Source: an uncultured Methylotenera sp.
GTDB taxonomy: Bacteria; Pseudomonadota; Gammaproteobacteria; Burkholderiales; Methylophilaceae
Assembly (NCBI RefSeq): GCF_946479685.1
Contig: NZ_CAMLGS010000002.1
Coordinates: forward strand, 1-64,000
DNA length: 64,000 nucleotides
Direction of reading: 5' to 3'
The notes beneath the pieces were generated by a model. The model was not told where the DNA came from and did not search any database. It saw nothing but the letters and a program-made list of their open reading frames with translations. Each line of letters starts with the position of its first letter. Positions within the stretch are counted from its first letter, which is position 1. The position numbers and the translations under genes are program-made. Shown one piece after another: positions 25,584 to 33,238 of the stretch.

Positions 25584-26984
25584 TTATCGGTAAAGCTTAA
25601 TATCACTCGTTGGTAAAGGAGTTGGTAATAATCCACCAAACTCAACGAAAACATCTTTAGCAGTTGGAACAGATCTAGTCTGCATAAGAAAGCGGCCAAC
25701 CCCCAAAACGGTAGCTGGTCGGCAAACACCACCTGCCGTGGTGCAATCAATAATCACCATATTCAGCACTCTGCGCCCAGCCTTGCCCGGCTGAATAGTC
25801 ACAGCTGGCGCTGTAAAGAAGCTCCCACTCGCTTGGGCATAGGGCGATGGCTCTGGGTAAGAGGTAGCTGTATTACCTGGATATAAAGTTGGCCACTGCG
25901 CAACTGTTGCGCCTGCTCTGCGAAAACCAGCCCACAACACACCGTAATCTGTTCCTGCTCCGCTTCTTAAGCTATATGGCTTAGGCCTGCAAGGTTGGCT
26001 TGGTGGTCCGCAAAGATTGTTAACATTAGACCTCTGAACAAACGTAATTGATTGTTGTATAGGGTCTTTTCCCATCCAATCTTTAGGTGATCCGGTGCCT
26101 GCTGCATTGCCATAAATGTACTCTTTGATATTGGTATCCGGTGGCGCGGTGGCGACATCACATTTGTTTTGGGGAGTGTAATCGCCAAACCTTGAGTTCA
26201 ATGCCGCTAATTGTGGTACTGATACCCCGGTGTTAGTGTTTACTGTATCGCCAATAATGGGTGTAAAACCAACTTTACCCGTACATACATAGGGCAATGT
26301 TGCATTGGTACTGATCACTGGGCATACGCCCGGAACATTAGACTCTGGGTCAATCCAAAACAAGGTACCTGGGCCAAGTGGGTTAGCGTATTGAACATTA
26401 TAAGAAACGCCACGCTCAAACCCTAGCTCATTTATGGTGCCAGGGTCGGGCTGCTCACAGATAGCTATTGGTGTGATATCAACGGCATATTTACCAGCCA
26501 CTGCCATCCCAAAAGTTTGGGTCGTACTTGCCACTCCAGGCAATGCCTGAATGAACCAGGTGTTAATCGTACGCAATCCTGTATCTACTTTTAAAAATGT
26601 CTTATCACCCGCCAAAGCATCCGTGGTAACAGAGCTAATCGGCACCATACAGCCATCGCTCGGGCAACTGCCTACCCACATATTGCTGGCGTTAACAGTT
26701 ACCACAGTGCTATTCAGGTTGAATTTATTCTTACCTGCGGCCTCAATCGCCCTAGTAATCGCGTTATTAATACCGGTTACTCTTCCGTTAAGCTCTCTTG
26801 CGCCACTGAGCGAAGAAGAGTCTGCTGCGTTTTGTAGTTCAGTTCTAGTCACATAAAGGTGGCCTAAATCTAACACCAAACCCAGCATCCCTACGAGCAA
26901 CACTAAGCAGATTGCAACGATTAACGCTACTGCACCTCGCTGGCGTTGCATGCCATGCGGATTACATTTCATATGCTTGCTCAT
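25584..26984 (-). CDS. tadG: TadG-like pilus-associated protein
   Basis: 466-residue protein with an N-terminal Flp-associated (TadE/TadG-type) helix: RQRGAVALIVAICLVLLVGM, then LDLGHLYVTRTELQNAADSS and ALSG-like SLSGARELNG, the classic TadG pattern. The remaining ~400 residues are exported, rich in Pro, Thr and Asn, with several cysteine pairs (GSCPSDGCMV, GVCPVIS, LCGPPSQPCRP, DCTTAGGVCRP). No von Willebrand MIDAS motif is evident, unlike longer TadG proteins. It heads the three pseudopilin genes and lies 36 bp after the lipoprotein gene. Confidence 0.85.
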   Translation of the reverse strand: MSKHMKCNPHGMQRQRGAVALIVAICLVLLVGMLGLVLDLGHLYVTRTELQNAADSSSLSGARELNGRVTGINNAITRAIEAAGKNKFNLNSTVVTVNASNMWVGSCPSDGCMVPISSVTTDALAGDKTFLKVDTGLRTINTWFIQALPGVASTTQTFGMAVAGKYAVDITPIAICEQPDPGTINELGFERGVSYNVQYANPLGPGTLFWIDPESNVPGVCPVISTNATLPYVCTGKVGFTPIIGDTVNTNTGVSVPQLAALNSRFGDYTPQNKCDVATAPPDTNIKEYIYGNAAGTGSPKDWMGKDPIQQSITFVQRSNVNNLCGPPSQPCRPKPYSLRSGAGTDYGVLWAGFRRAGATVAQWPTLYPGNTATSYPEPSPYAQASGSFFTAPAVTIQPGKAGRRVLNMVIIDCTTAGGVCRPATVLGVGRFLMQTRSVPTAKDVFVEFGGLLPTPLPTSDIKLYR

Positions 26985-27020
26985 GTGGCTCTCCTTCGTT
27001 GCCCAGTGGGCGCCAAAGCC

Positions 27021-27350
27021 TTACCTTGTCCCAGTATTACTTGTACTACCACTGCCCGTACCGCTACCGGTATTGCCAACCCCAATATTAAACACGTTGG
27101 AGGTAGCAGGTGGTTGGGTAAAGGATTTATGGTATCTATCTATCGCTGCGTCTGCGGCAGCACCATCCACGCCAAAGACAGCTTCATTCGTCGTTGATGC
27201 ATCCGGGTTAAGCGTCTGCTGCGCTCTTGCAGCTTTCACTGCCTCACCAAAATGCTCATCCAGTACTGGCGTTTTACTGGTAGCGCAACCTGCCATCGTG
27301 GCAGATGCGATCAAGGCAGATAGAATGTATTTCAATGTTGAGGTGTGCAT
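27021..27350 (-). CDS. Tad-locus lipoprotein of unknown function
   Basis: 109-residue lipoprotein. The signal peptide ends with the lipobox MAGC (Cys22). The mature part has an Ala-rich helical region (DEHFGEAVKAARAQQTLNP) followed by a conserved-looking DRYHKSFTQPP and a Gly/Ser/Thr-rich tail. Similar small lipoproteins stand immediately downstream of the secretin gene in other betaproteobacterial tad loci and may act as a secretin pilotin or outer-membrane partner; that role is inference. It is 10 bp downstream of cpaC. Confidence 0.75.
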   Translation of the reverse strand: MHTSTLKYILSALIASATMAGCATSKTPVLDEHFGEAVKAARAQQTLNPDASTTNEAVFGVDGAAADAAIDRYHKSFTQPPATSNVFNIGVGNTGSGTGSGSTSNTGTR

Positions 27351-27360
27351 GACTATCTCC

Positions 27361-28914
27361 TTATTTCATTTCAAAGCCATCTTTAGCACCGCTTTGCTCT
27401 GGTGCTACCGTATTAGGCTGAGGTGCTGGAGCACTTGGGGCTGGACTGTCTTCTGCAGCTGGCTCAGCAGGTTTACCTTCTAACTTACCGTTCAAGAAAA
27501 ACTCTGCCTTACCTGGTGGGGTAAAGTGATCAGTCGGTAATGCAAAGTCAGGTGGTAGCGGTTTAACCAAGCGTGGGGTTACTACAAACAACAGCTCGGT
27601 TTTATCTTCTTGGAAAGAACTACTACGGAACAATGCACCAATAATTGGAATCTCTCCTAAAATTGGAAAGCGACGGATGTTCTCTGTAACATTGTTTTTA
27701 ATTAAACCGGCAATGGCAAAACTTTGCCCATCACGGAGCTGTACTGTGGTGGCAACACGCCTAACCGTAAATGATGGAAATACGCTACCGCCCACAGTGG
27801 TGCCGCCTTGATTAAGCTCAGAAACCTCAGGTGCCACTCTTAAGTTAATCATCCCTTCTTCAAGCACGGTTGGTGTAAATTTAAGCCCTACACCAAAATC
27901 ACGCTCTTCTAAGGTAAGGACAGATGCACCACCGCCTGTGTTATTTTGAGGTACTGGGATAAATATTTTACCACCGGCTAAAAAGCTACCTTCTTGACCA
28001 CTAATAGCAATAATATTTGGCTCAGCTAAAATCTTGACGACACCATCTTTATTTTCCGCGTCGATCTTGATGGCTGTATTGCCTTTAGTAATAGTCAACA
28101 AACCACCTGGAGAGAGTGGATCAGCACCGGTCAGGCTTAAAAAGCCTGATGCAATCGCATAAGCTACCCCACCATTAACACGTGAAGCACCAAACGATGC
28201 ACCTAGTTTATCTAAAAGATTTTTTGATACTTCAGCCATTTTCACTTCTAGCATCACTTGTTGCGGCGCGGCTACCTGAAGCATATTAATGACTTTTTTA
28301 TCTTTATCTTTACCGCCATACGCCTCAGCTAACGCCATGGCTTTATCGGCTTTCACTGCATCGCTCACGGTACCGCTCAGTACTAAAGACTCAGCCGCAG
28401 TACTGACTTTAATGCCCTTTTCACTAGGCATGATTTGTTGCAGTTTGGTTTGCAGATTTGCAGCATCCATCGCTGTCGTTACTGCTACCACCCTCACATC
28501 CATCACCGCAGACTGACCAGATTTATCCAGGATAATCACCATGGTCGAGCCGATGGCCTTGGCATGCAACACCACCTCTCGAGGGCTAGTAACATCTACC
28601 TGTACAATCTTTTCATCATCCACTTTCACACGTTGCAAGTTCACACCCGCAGGCAACCTCACCAGATGCGATTGACCTAAAGATAGCTCAACGCTAGGCA
28701 CAATCTCCGTAGAGGATGGCGTAGGTCTTGCTGCTGCTTTTTTAGGTGTTACCGCAGCGACCAAGATATTCTGCATATTTGCTTGCGACTCTGCTGCATG
28801 TAGCGGTGCTATTGAAAGTAGCGTGACGCCTAGCATAGCAGCCAGAAGATTACTGACACAGTGCCTTAATTGACTGTGTAAAAACTGATCACGTTTGATC
28901 TTGTGCTTGTTCAT
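27361..28914 (-). CDS. cpaC: Tad secretin CpaC/RcpA
   Basis: Outer-membrane secretin through which the Flp pilus exits, 517 residues from the ATG at 28914, which has GGGAG 8 bases upstream; an earlier TTG is unlikely. The signal peptide is about 1–41, ending PLHAAES. Residues about 75–150 form the pilus/secretin N-terminal domain (LSLGQSHLVRLPAGVNLQRV). A BON-like segment (LQTKLQQIMPSEKGIKVSTA) is followed by the secretin beta-domain with VKILAEPNIIAISGQEGSFL and FPILGEIPIIGALFRSS, near 425. It has a Pro-rich C-terminal tail. Confidence 0.95.
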   Translation of the reverse strand: MNKHKIKRDQFLHSQLRHCVSNLLAAMLGVTLLSIAPLHAAESQANMQNILVAAVTPKKAAARPTPSSTEIVPSVELSLGQSHLVRLPAGVNLQRVKVDDEKIVQVDVTSPREVVLHAKAIGSTMVIILDKSGQSAVMDVRVVAVTTAMDAANLQTKLQQIMPSEKGIKVSTAAESLVLSGTVSDAVKADKAMALAEAYGGKDKDKKVINMLQVAAPQQVMLEVKMAEVSKNLLDKLGASFGASRVNGGVAYAIASGFLSLTGADPLSPGGLLTITKGNTAIKIDAENKDGVVKILAEPNIIAISGQEGSFLAGGKIFIPVPQNNTGGGASVLTLEERDFGVGLKFTPTVLEEGMINLRVAPEVSELNQGGTTVGGSVFPSFTVRRVATTVQLRDGQSFAIAGLIKNNVTENIRRFPILGEIPIIGALFRSSSFQEDKTELLFVVTPRLVKPLPPDFALPTDHFTPPGKAEFFLNGKLEGKPAEPAAEDSPAPSAPAPQPNTVAPEQSGAKDGFEMK

Positions 28915-28957
28915 CTCATTTCTCCCTGACAATATGCCGTTTCTCTTTCAAATTTCG

Positions 28958-28965
28958 ATACGAGC
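28958..28965 (-). promoter_or_regulatory. GCTCGTAT motif upstream of cpaC
   Basis: On the minus strand the sequence TAGCTCGTATCGAAA lies about 45 bases upstream of the cpaC start, a typical promoter distance. The eight-base core GCTCGTAT is shared with the two flp upstream regions and with the hairpin locus at 38.2 kb, always on the minus strand in intergenic DNA. Role inferred. Confidence 0.35.
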
Positions 28966-29097
28966 TAGGATTTGCTTAAGGATTAACTTAACTCATCACC
29001 GTTTTCTCGATCTCACTATCCTTTGAAACTAACTTCTGAAACTAGGCGCTTCAATTCGTAGATGCTCCATTAACTTACACTTACTACATTCACAGTT

Positions 29098-29994
29098 TTA
29101 CTCAACCGATGGCTTAAACTCCTCTACTGTTTTAGTAGCGCCACGCACTACTTCCACCTGCTCATAGCTTTGTCTTTGCATCACAGGTTTACGCGCTGCG
29201 ACTTTTTTCACAACATGTTTAACCTCTGTTTTCACAGCAGCTTGTTGTGGCGCTGCAGCCACTACTGGAGCTGGTGGTTCATCTACACGGTTAAGCAAGT
29301 TCTTCTTGGTAGAGCCTTCTGTAGTCACCACGTTTTTATCGATTTGATTACGCAACACCAATGACAAAGTACCAACACTACGTGCCAAATCTAATTTTTC
29401 GGCCTGTGCTGGTGTAACCTCAAGTGTTACTGCATTCACTACTTTTGGTTTTGTTTCATCACGGTTTTGCTCTTGCGCTACGGCCAGTACCATAATGTGT
29501 TCAAGCACAATTTTTGAAATGCTCTTGTTCACATTTTCGGCTTTCACGCTTTCATCTTCGGTATTTACTACAATGTCTACATAGTTACCAGGCAATGCAA
29601 AACCTGCAACGCCCACCACATCATTCACCCTAACCGTCATTGCGCGATTACCTTCCGCAATCACGGCAGATAGACCACCGGTTGAACCTATTGGAGCCAA
29701 CTTGGACTCCAGCACTGGCTCACCTTGTAATAAACTGGTTTTTACTACCCTCGCATCTAAAGTTTTAATATCTTCAGTCGCACCCACGGGGACACTACCT
29801 CTTGGCCAATCTGCCACTTTAAGCATTTGCGGTGTAAGCGGTGTGCCTAAATCAATATTGATAGCAGCCACAACCACCTTGCTAGAAGCTACGGTAGCAG
29901 CTTGTTGAGAGATCCAGCGTGAGGCTAACACTACGGCGCCTAAGCCTATGCCGACTGAAACCACAATCATTAAAAATGCTCTTGGATTTTTCAT
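29098..29994 (-). CDS. cpaB: Tad assembly protein CpaB/RcpC
   Basis: 298-residue periplasmic assembly protein. An N-terminal membrane anchor (about 7–27) precedes the SAF domain (VVVAAINIDLGTPLTPQMLK and PVGATEDIKTLDARVVKTSL). The RcpC domain includes ALPGNYVDIVVNTED and VTPAQAEKLDLARSVGTLSL. The C-terminal tail (about 230–298) is rich in Ala, Val and Lys. It likely contacts the secretin. About 180 bp separate it from cpaC. Confidence 0.93.
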   Translation of the reverse strand: MKNPRAFLMIVVSVGIGLGAVVLASRWISQQAATVASSKVVVAAINIDLGTPLTPQMLKVADWPRGSVPVGATEDIKTLDARVVKTSLLQGEPVLESKLAPIGSTGGLSAVIAEGNRAMTVRVNDVVGVAGFALPGNYVDIVVNTEDESVKAENVNKSISKIVLEHIMVLAVAQEQNRDETKPKVVNAVTLEVTPAQAEKLDLARSVGTLSLVLRNQIDKNVVTTEGSTKKNLLNRVDEPPAPVVAAAPQQAAVKTEVKHVVKKVAARKPVMQRQSYEQVEVVRGATKTVEEFKPSVE

Positions 29995-30048
29995 CTGTCA
30001 TCCCCTTTATTATCTGTTCTCATCAACATATCGTGACGCATTCATACA

Positions 30049-31383
30049 TTAATCGTGGGCAAAGTAGTTGTTCCAGGCCCAATCCAGCAGCTCTCTACTC
30101 ATCACTGCCGGCTTACCCTCATATCGTGCTATATCTCTTAGCTGCTCCAATATATCTCTAGGAATACAAGCAAACAGAGGTCTGCCTGACTTGTAATGAT
30201 GTTCATGTAATAGATAATGAAAGCCCTCTTCGCTGAAAGGAACCTTAATCTCTTCGCAAACCTGTTCAGTAATTGAGCGGTACTCTTCCTCACTCAATGG
30301 ACCAACATAAATTTTGTAGCCAAGCCTGCGTAAGAAGGCTTCATCGGTCAGCTTGCTAGGGGCTAAATTAGTGGAGAACACCACGATCACATCAAATGGC
30401 AGCATGAATTTCTTACCGGTGTGTAACGCTAGGTAATCCACATGGCGGTCTAGCGGTACAATCCAGCGATTCATAATATCGACGGCTGGCGTCAATTGGC
30501 GCCCCAAATCGTCAATAATCAGCAGCCCGTTATTGGCTTTTACTTGTGGCGGTGCTTGGTAAAAACGTGCGCTTTCATCAAAATCTAAATCCAGCATAGA
30601 TAACGTTAATTCACCGCCAGTTTTAATCACAGGGCGATGACAGGTTACCCAGCGCTGGTCGGACATCACACGACGATCCAAGCTTATGCCGCCCACTTCA
30701 TCAACTGGCACTGAAGGGCGATGAGTAAGCGGATCAAAGACCTGTATCACTTCGTTATCCACCACAATCGCATGCGGTATCGCGACATCACCAGATAGCA
30801 ATTTAGCTAAATGCTCTGCGATAAATGTTTTACCGCTACCGGCTGGACCATACACAAAAATCGCCCGGCCAGAGTTCATGGCTGCACCAAATTGCTTGAG
30901 CAACCCCTCTTTAATCACCAAGCCATCAAAAATTTCTAATAATTGTGGCCGTGTCACTTGCATATTGGTAATAGACTGTTGACGCACCTGCCGGATGTAA
31001 GACAGCAAGCTCACAGGTGCCGCGCCTACATATTGATTTTTACGTAGATAATCTTCTGCACGTAATCTGCCTAGCTCTGTTAAGTTATAGGCTACCGCGG
31101 TTTCTGCTTCACTGTTACGCACCGCTTCACACATGCGCTCAGTGCGCATAAAAGTAAGCAATGGCTCAAGTACAGCAACAGGAAGTTTGGCGTATGAAAC
31201 CAGATCCATCAAACGCATCTGGCCGCGTAGAAATAGCGCTTTAGTTAAAAGCTCTATAATGAATTGAGAGCCGAGCCCTGTTTCCTCAATAGTTTTCGGC
31301 TGCGTAGGAACCAGTGTCTGACGTCGCTCTTCATGTGCTGCGTGCTTATAGTCTGTCATGCCTATTGTCATGATTTCATTCAC
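30049..31383 (-). CDS. AAA+ ATPase with N-terminal winged-helix region, tad-associated
   Basis: 444-residue cytoplasmic ATPase that is not one of the standard Tad components. Residues about 40–120 form a helical, probably winged-helix domain (LLTKALFLRGQMRLMDLVSY, ending LTELGRLRAEDYLRKNQYVG). The AAA+ domain has Walker A GPAGSGKT at 179–186, Walker B LLIIDD at 287–292, and a sensor 1-like VVFSTNLAPS near 355. The C-terminal lid contains HHYKSGRPLFACIPRDILEQ. It lies between tadV and cpaB in the same direction and is probably transcribed with them. Similar proteins are found in some other tad-like loci, but I know of no defined role. ATP-driven remodelling of the pilus machine or a regulator is possible. 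Confidence 0.78.
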   Translation of the reverse strand: MNEIMTIGMTDYKHAAHEERRQTLVPTQPKTIEETGLGSQFIIELLTKALFLRGQMRLMDLVSYAKLPVAVLEPLLTFMRTERMCEAVRNSEAETAVAYNLTELGRLRAEDYLRKNQYVGAAPVSLLSYIRQVRQQSITNMQVTRPQLLEIFDGLVIKEGLLKQFGAAMNSGRAIFVYGPAGSGKTFIAEHLAKLLSGDVAIPHAIVVDNEVIQVFDPLTHRPSVPVDEVGGISLDRRVMSDQRWVTCHRPVIKTGGELTLSMLDLDFDESARFYQAPPQVKANNGLLIIDDLGRQLTPAVDIMNRWIVPLDRHVDYLALHTGKKFMLPFDVIVVFSTNLAPSKLTDEAFLRRLGYKIYVGPLSEEEYRSITEQVCEEIKVPFSEEGFHYLLHEHHYKSGRPLFACIPRDILEQLRDIARYEGKPAVMSRELLDWAWNNYFAHD

Positions 31384-31539
31384 TTTTTCGGTTAGTTTTA
31401 TTCGTTTATTTTTGTATTATCTTTTTCTTACCAGGGTTGCTACACCCTCACTTAACCAATACGTAAACTTACATAAATAGCGCTTATCTACTCTCCATGA
31501 ACTAGACTCATGAACACCAGCTTATAATCACAACCATTA

Positions 31540-32115
31540 CTAAAAGTACAAGCGCTGCCAAATCAAGTAAGCAAAGGTGCCTAAACTTATTGCCAACGCA
31601 TAAGGCAACTTTCCTACTGAAACTGGTAAATCATTCATTAAAGGCGCTTGCCCTGTACTTAACTTAACAGCACTGCCGTAAAACATAAATTTTATGTTCT
31701 GCAACATCGAACCCAGCTGTTTTGCCCACATCACGACCAAAAGCGCCATTACACCGCCTGCAACCAAGGTTGCTAACACGGCACCCAACACATCGTCCGG
31801 CCCCAGAAAAGAGCCAACCATCCCCATCAATTTCACATCACCGGCACCCATCGCACGTAACAGATATAGTGGTAGAAATACCCCCATACCTAACGCGAAC
31901 CCTTTGAATGCCGACAACCAACCTAAAGCTCCTGGAGCCTGTGAATTAAAGCCCAAGCCTTCAGGTAATATTCCGTTTAAAATCACGCCTAACAACACGC
32001 CAACGAGTACCAGTTTATTTGAAATGCGATGGCTGCTGATATCTTGTTTAGTCGCCAATAGCACCAATATCAACATAGGTACCAACGCTAACAACCCCAT
32101 CAGTTTCGGCGTCAT
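31540..32115 (-). CDS. tadV: Prepilin peptidase TadV/CpaA
   Basis: 191-residue inner-membrane aspartic peptidase that cleaves the Flp and TadE-type prepilins. About six hydrophobic helices are visible. The two catalytic aspartates are at Asp25 in ATKQDISSHRISN and in MGAGDVKLMG (near residue 93), the latter being the GxGD signature. It lacks the N-methyltransferase domain of type IV pilus PilD, as usual for TadV. About 135 bp separate it from flp upstream. Confidence 0.95.
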   Translation of the reverse strand: MTPKLMGLLALVPMLILVLLATKQDISSHRISNKLVLVGVLLGVILNGILPEGLGFNSQAPGALGWLSAFKGFALGMGVFLPLYLLRAMGAGDVKLMGMVGSFLGPDDVLGAVLATLVAGGVMALLVVMWAKQLGSMLQNIKFMFYGSAVKLSTGQAPLMNDLPVSVGKLPYALAISLGTFAYLIWQRLYF

Positions 32116-32250
32116 TTTTATCTCTCTTTACTAGATAAATACTGCAAGCTACCCGGTTAGCAACCGCGGTCTTGATTCATGTCGGCTATCACCCTTGTAC
32201 CAGCCAGACAACACATCAAGACCACAATTGCCTCCCTATACTGATATCCA

Positions 32251-32445
32251 CTAAGGACAAGCAGCAGGAGCACCACCTAGGGCAGTTGCAACAGATCTGA
32301 AGGTTTCGCAAACACGAGTACCGGTTGTGGTCACTGCTGCGATAATCACGACTGCAATCAATGCTGCAATCAATGCATACTCAATAGCAGTAACGCCTTC
32401 TTCGTCGTTAATAAAACGCTGTACACCTAAATATAGCTTTTTCAT
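32251..32445 (-). CDS. flp: Flp pilin 1
   Basis: Major-pilin-type Flp protein, 64 residues from the ATG at 32445, which has AAGGAG upstream; the open frame extends further without support. The leader MKKLYLGVQRFINDEEG ends at the processing Gly, followed by VTAIEYALIAALIAVVIIAA, the Flp motif with conserved Glu-Tyr. The mature pilin is about 47 residues and ends in GGAPAACP, with one Cys in the middle (RVCETF) and one at the end. It is strongly similar to the second pilin gene upstream. Confidence 0.95.
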   Translation of the reverse strand: MKKLYLGVQRFINDEEGVTAIEYALIAALIAVVIIAAVTTTGTRVCETFRSVATALGGAPAACP

Positions 32446-32586
32446 TTTAAAACTCCTTTTTATAGAAAAACACGTCATACAAAACTACAATCGCTTACTG
32501 CTCTTGTGCTTTCTCACTTTAGGACAAACTGCCTAGTGCTTATTGTTCTTATATCAGCTTGATTCTTTTGCCGATATGCGTAATCT

Positions 32587-32633
32587 ACTGCAATTGATTA
32601 GCGACTTATATACGAGCGAACCCTTAGTCTTTT
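32587..32633 (-). promoter_or_regulatory. Conserved block upstream of flp1
   Basis: On the plus strand this reads TACTGCAAT, 13 variable bases, ATATACGAGC, then AACCCTTAGT, and the same block with equal spacing occurs upstream of flp2. On the minus strand the core CTAAGGGTT-n-GCTCGTATAT could be an activator site next to a weak -10. The rest of the 313-bp gap between flp2 and flp1 holds no gene that I can see. Confidence 0.5.
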
Positions 32634-32791
32634 AGAGGGTGCTTAACTAGCCCCCCTCCGCTTGTTTAGCTTACTCATATTTATAACTGCACTAAGCCCT
32701 CCCATTAAAATGCAGGATGAACATGACCGGTGCATACATTTGATAACTAACCCACTATATCAACACACCAACATTGTTGCTCCTACTCCAT

Positions 32792-32989
32792 CTACGCAGG
32801 GCAGGCTGCCGGCGTGCCACCCAGCATTGTTGCCATATCTCTGAAAGACTCACAAACAGGATTACCTATGGCTGCCACTGCTAGGATAATGACCAGCGCA
32901 ATCAGCAAGGCTATCAAGGAGTACTCAATAGAAGTTACGCCATCTTCATCATTGATAAATCGCTGCAAACCTAAATATAGTTTTTTCAT
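32792..32989 (-). CDS. flp: Flp pilin 2
   Basis: Second Flp-type pilin, 65 residues from the ATG at 32989 with GGAG upstream. The leader MKKLYLGLQRFINDEDG ends at the processing Gly and is followed by VTSIEYSLIALLIALVIILA with the Glu-Tyr pair. The mature region keeps the same two cysteines as pilin 1 (PVCESF and PAACPA). It is a tandem paralogue of pilin 1, about 350 bp apart, and each has its own copy of a conserved upstream block, so separate regulation or switching between major and minor pilin is possible. Confidence 0.95.
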   Translation of the reverse strand: MKKLYLGLQRFINDEDGVTSIEYSLIALLIALVIILAVAAIGNPVCESFRDMATMLGGTPAACPA

Positions 32990-33112
32990 TTTGAAGCTCC
33001 TCTCAATCATGGAAACACCCTACAGATATGCACCGATTCTCAACTGTTTAATGCTTATTATTGAGTATGCATTGTTCGCCGCTCAGCGCATCTACCTGCT
33101 AATCGTTAAATT

Positions 33113-33160
33113 TACTGCAATCAACTTATGGCTCATATACGAGCTAACCCTTAGTTCTTT
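33113..33160 (-). promoter_or_regulatory. Conserved block upstream of flp2
   Basis: Second copy of the block found upstream of flp1: TACTGCAAT, 13 variable bases, ATATACGAGC, AACCCTTAGT on the plus strand. It lies about 125–170 bases upstream of the flp2 start, in the gap shared with the divergent histidine kinase gene, and could therefore act on either gene. Confidence 0.5.
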
Positions 33161-33238
33161 ATAAGTGTTGAAGATGTTTTAAGAGGTGCACACGCTAGTT
33201 TACTTTTACTCTATAATCAACCTATATAGCCGTGTTAT

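Noticed and set aside
30049..31383. MoxR/CbbQ-type chaperone ATPase
   Set aside because: The AAA+ fold is clear but the expected MoxR neighbours and motifs are lacking, so no specific family was assigned.
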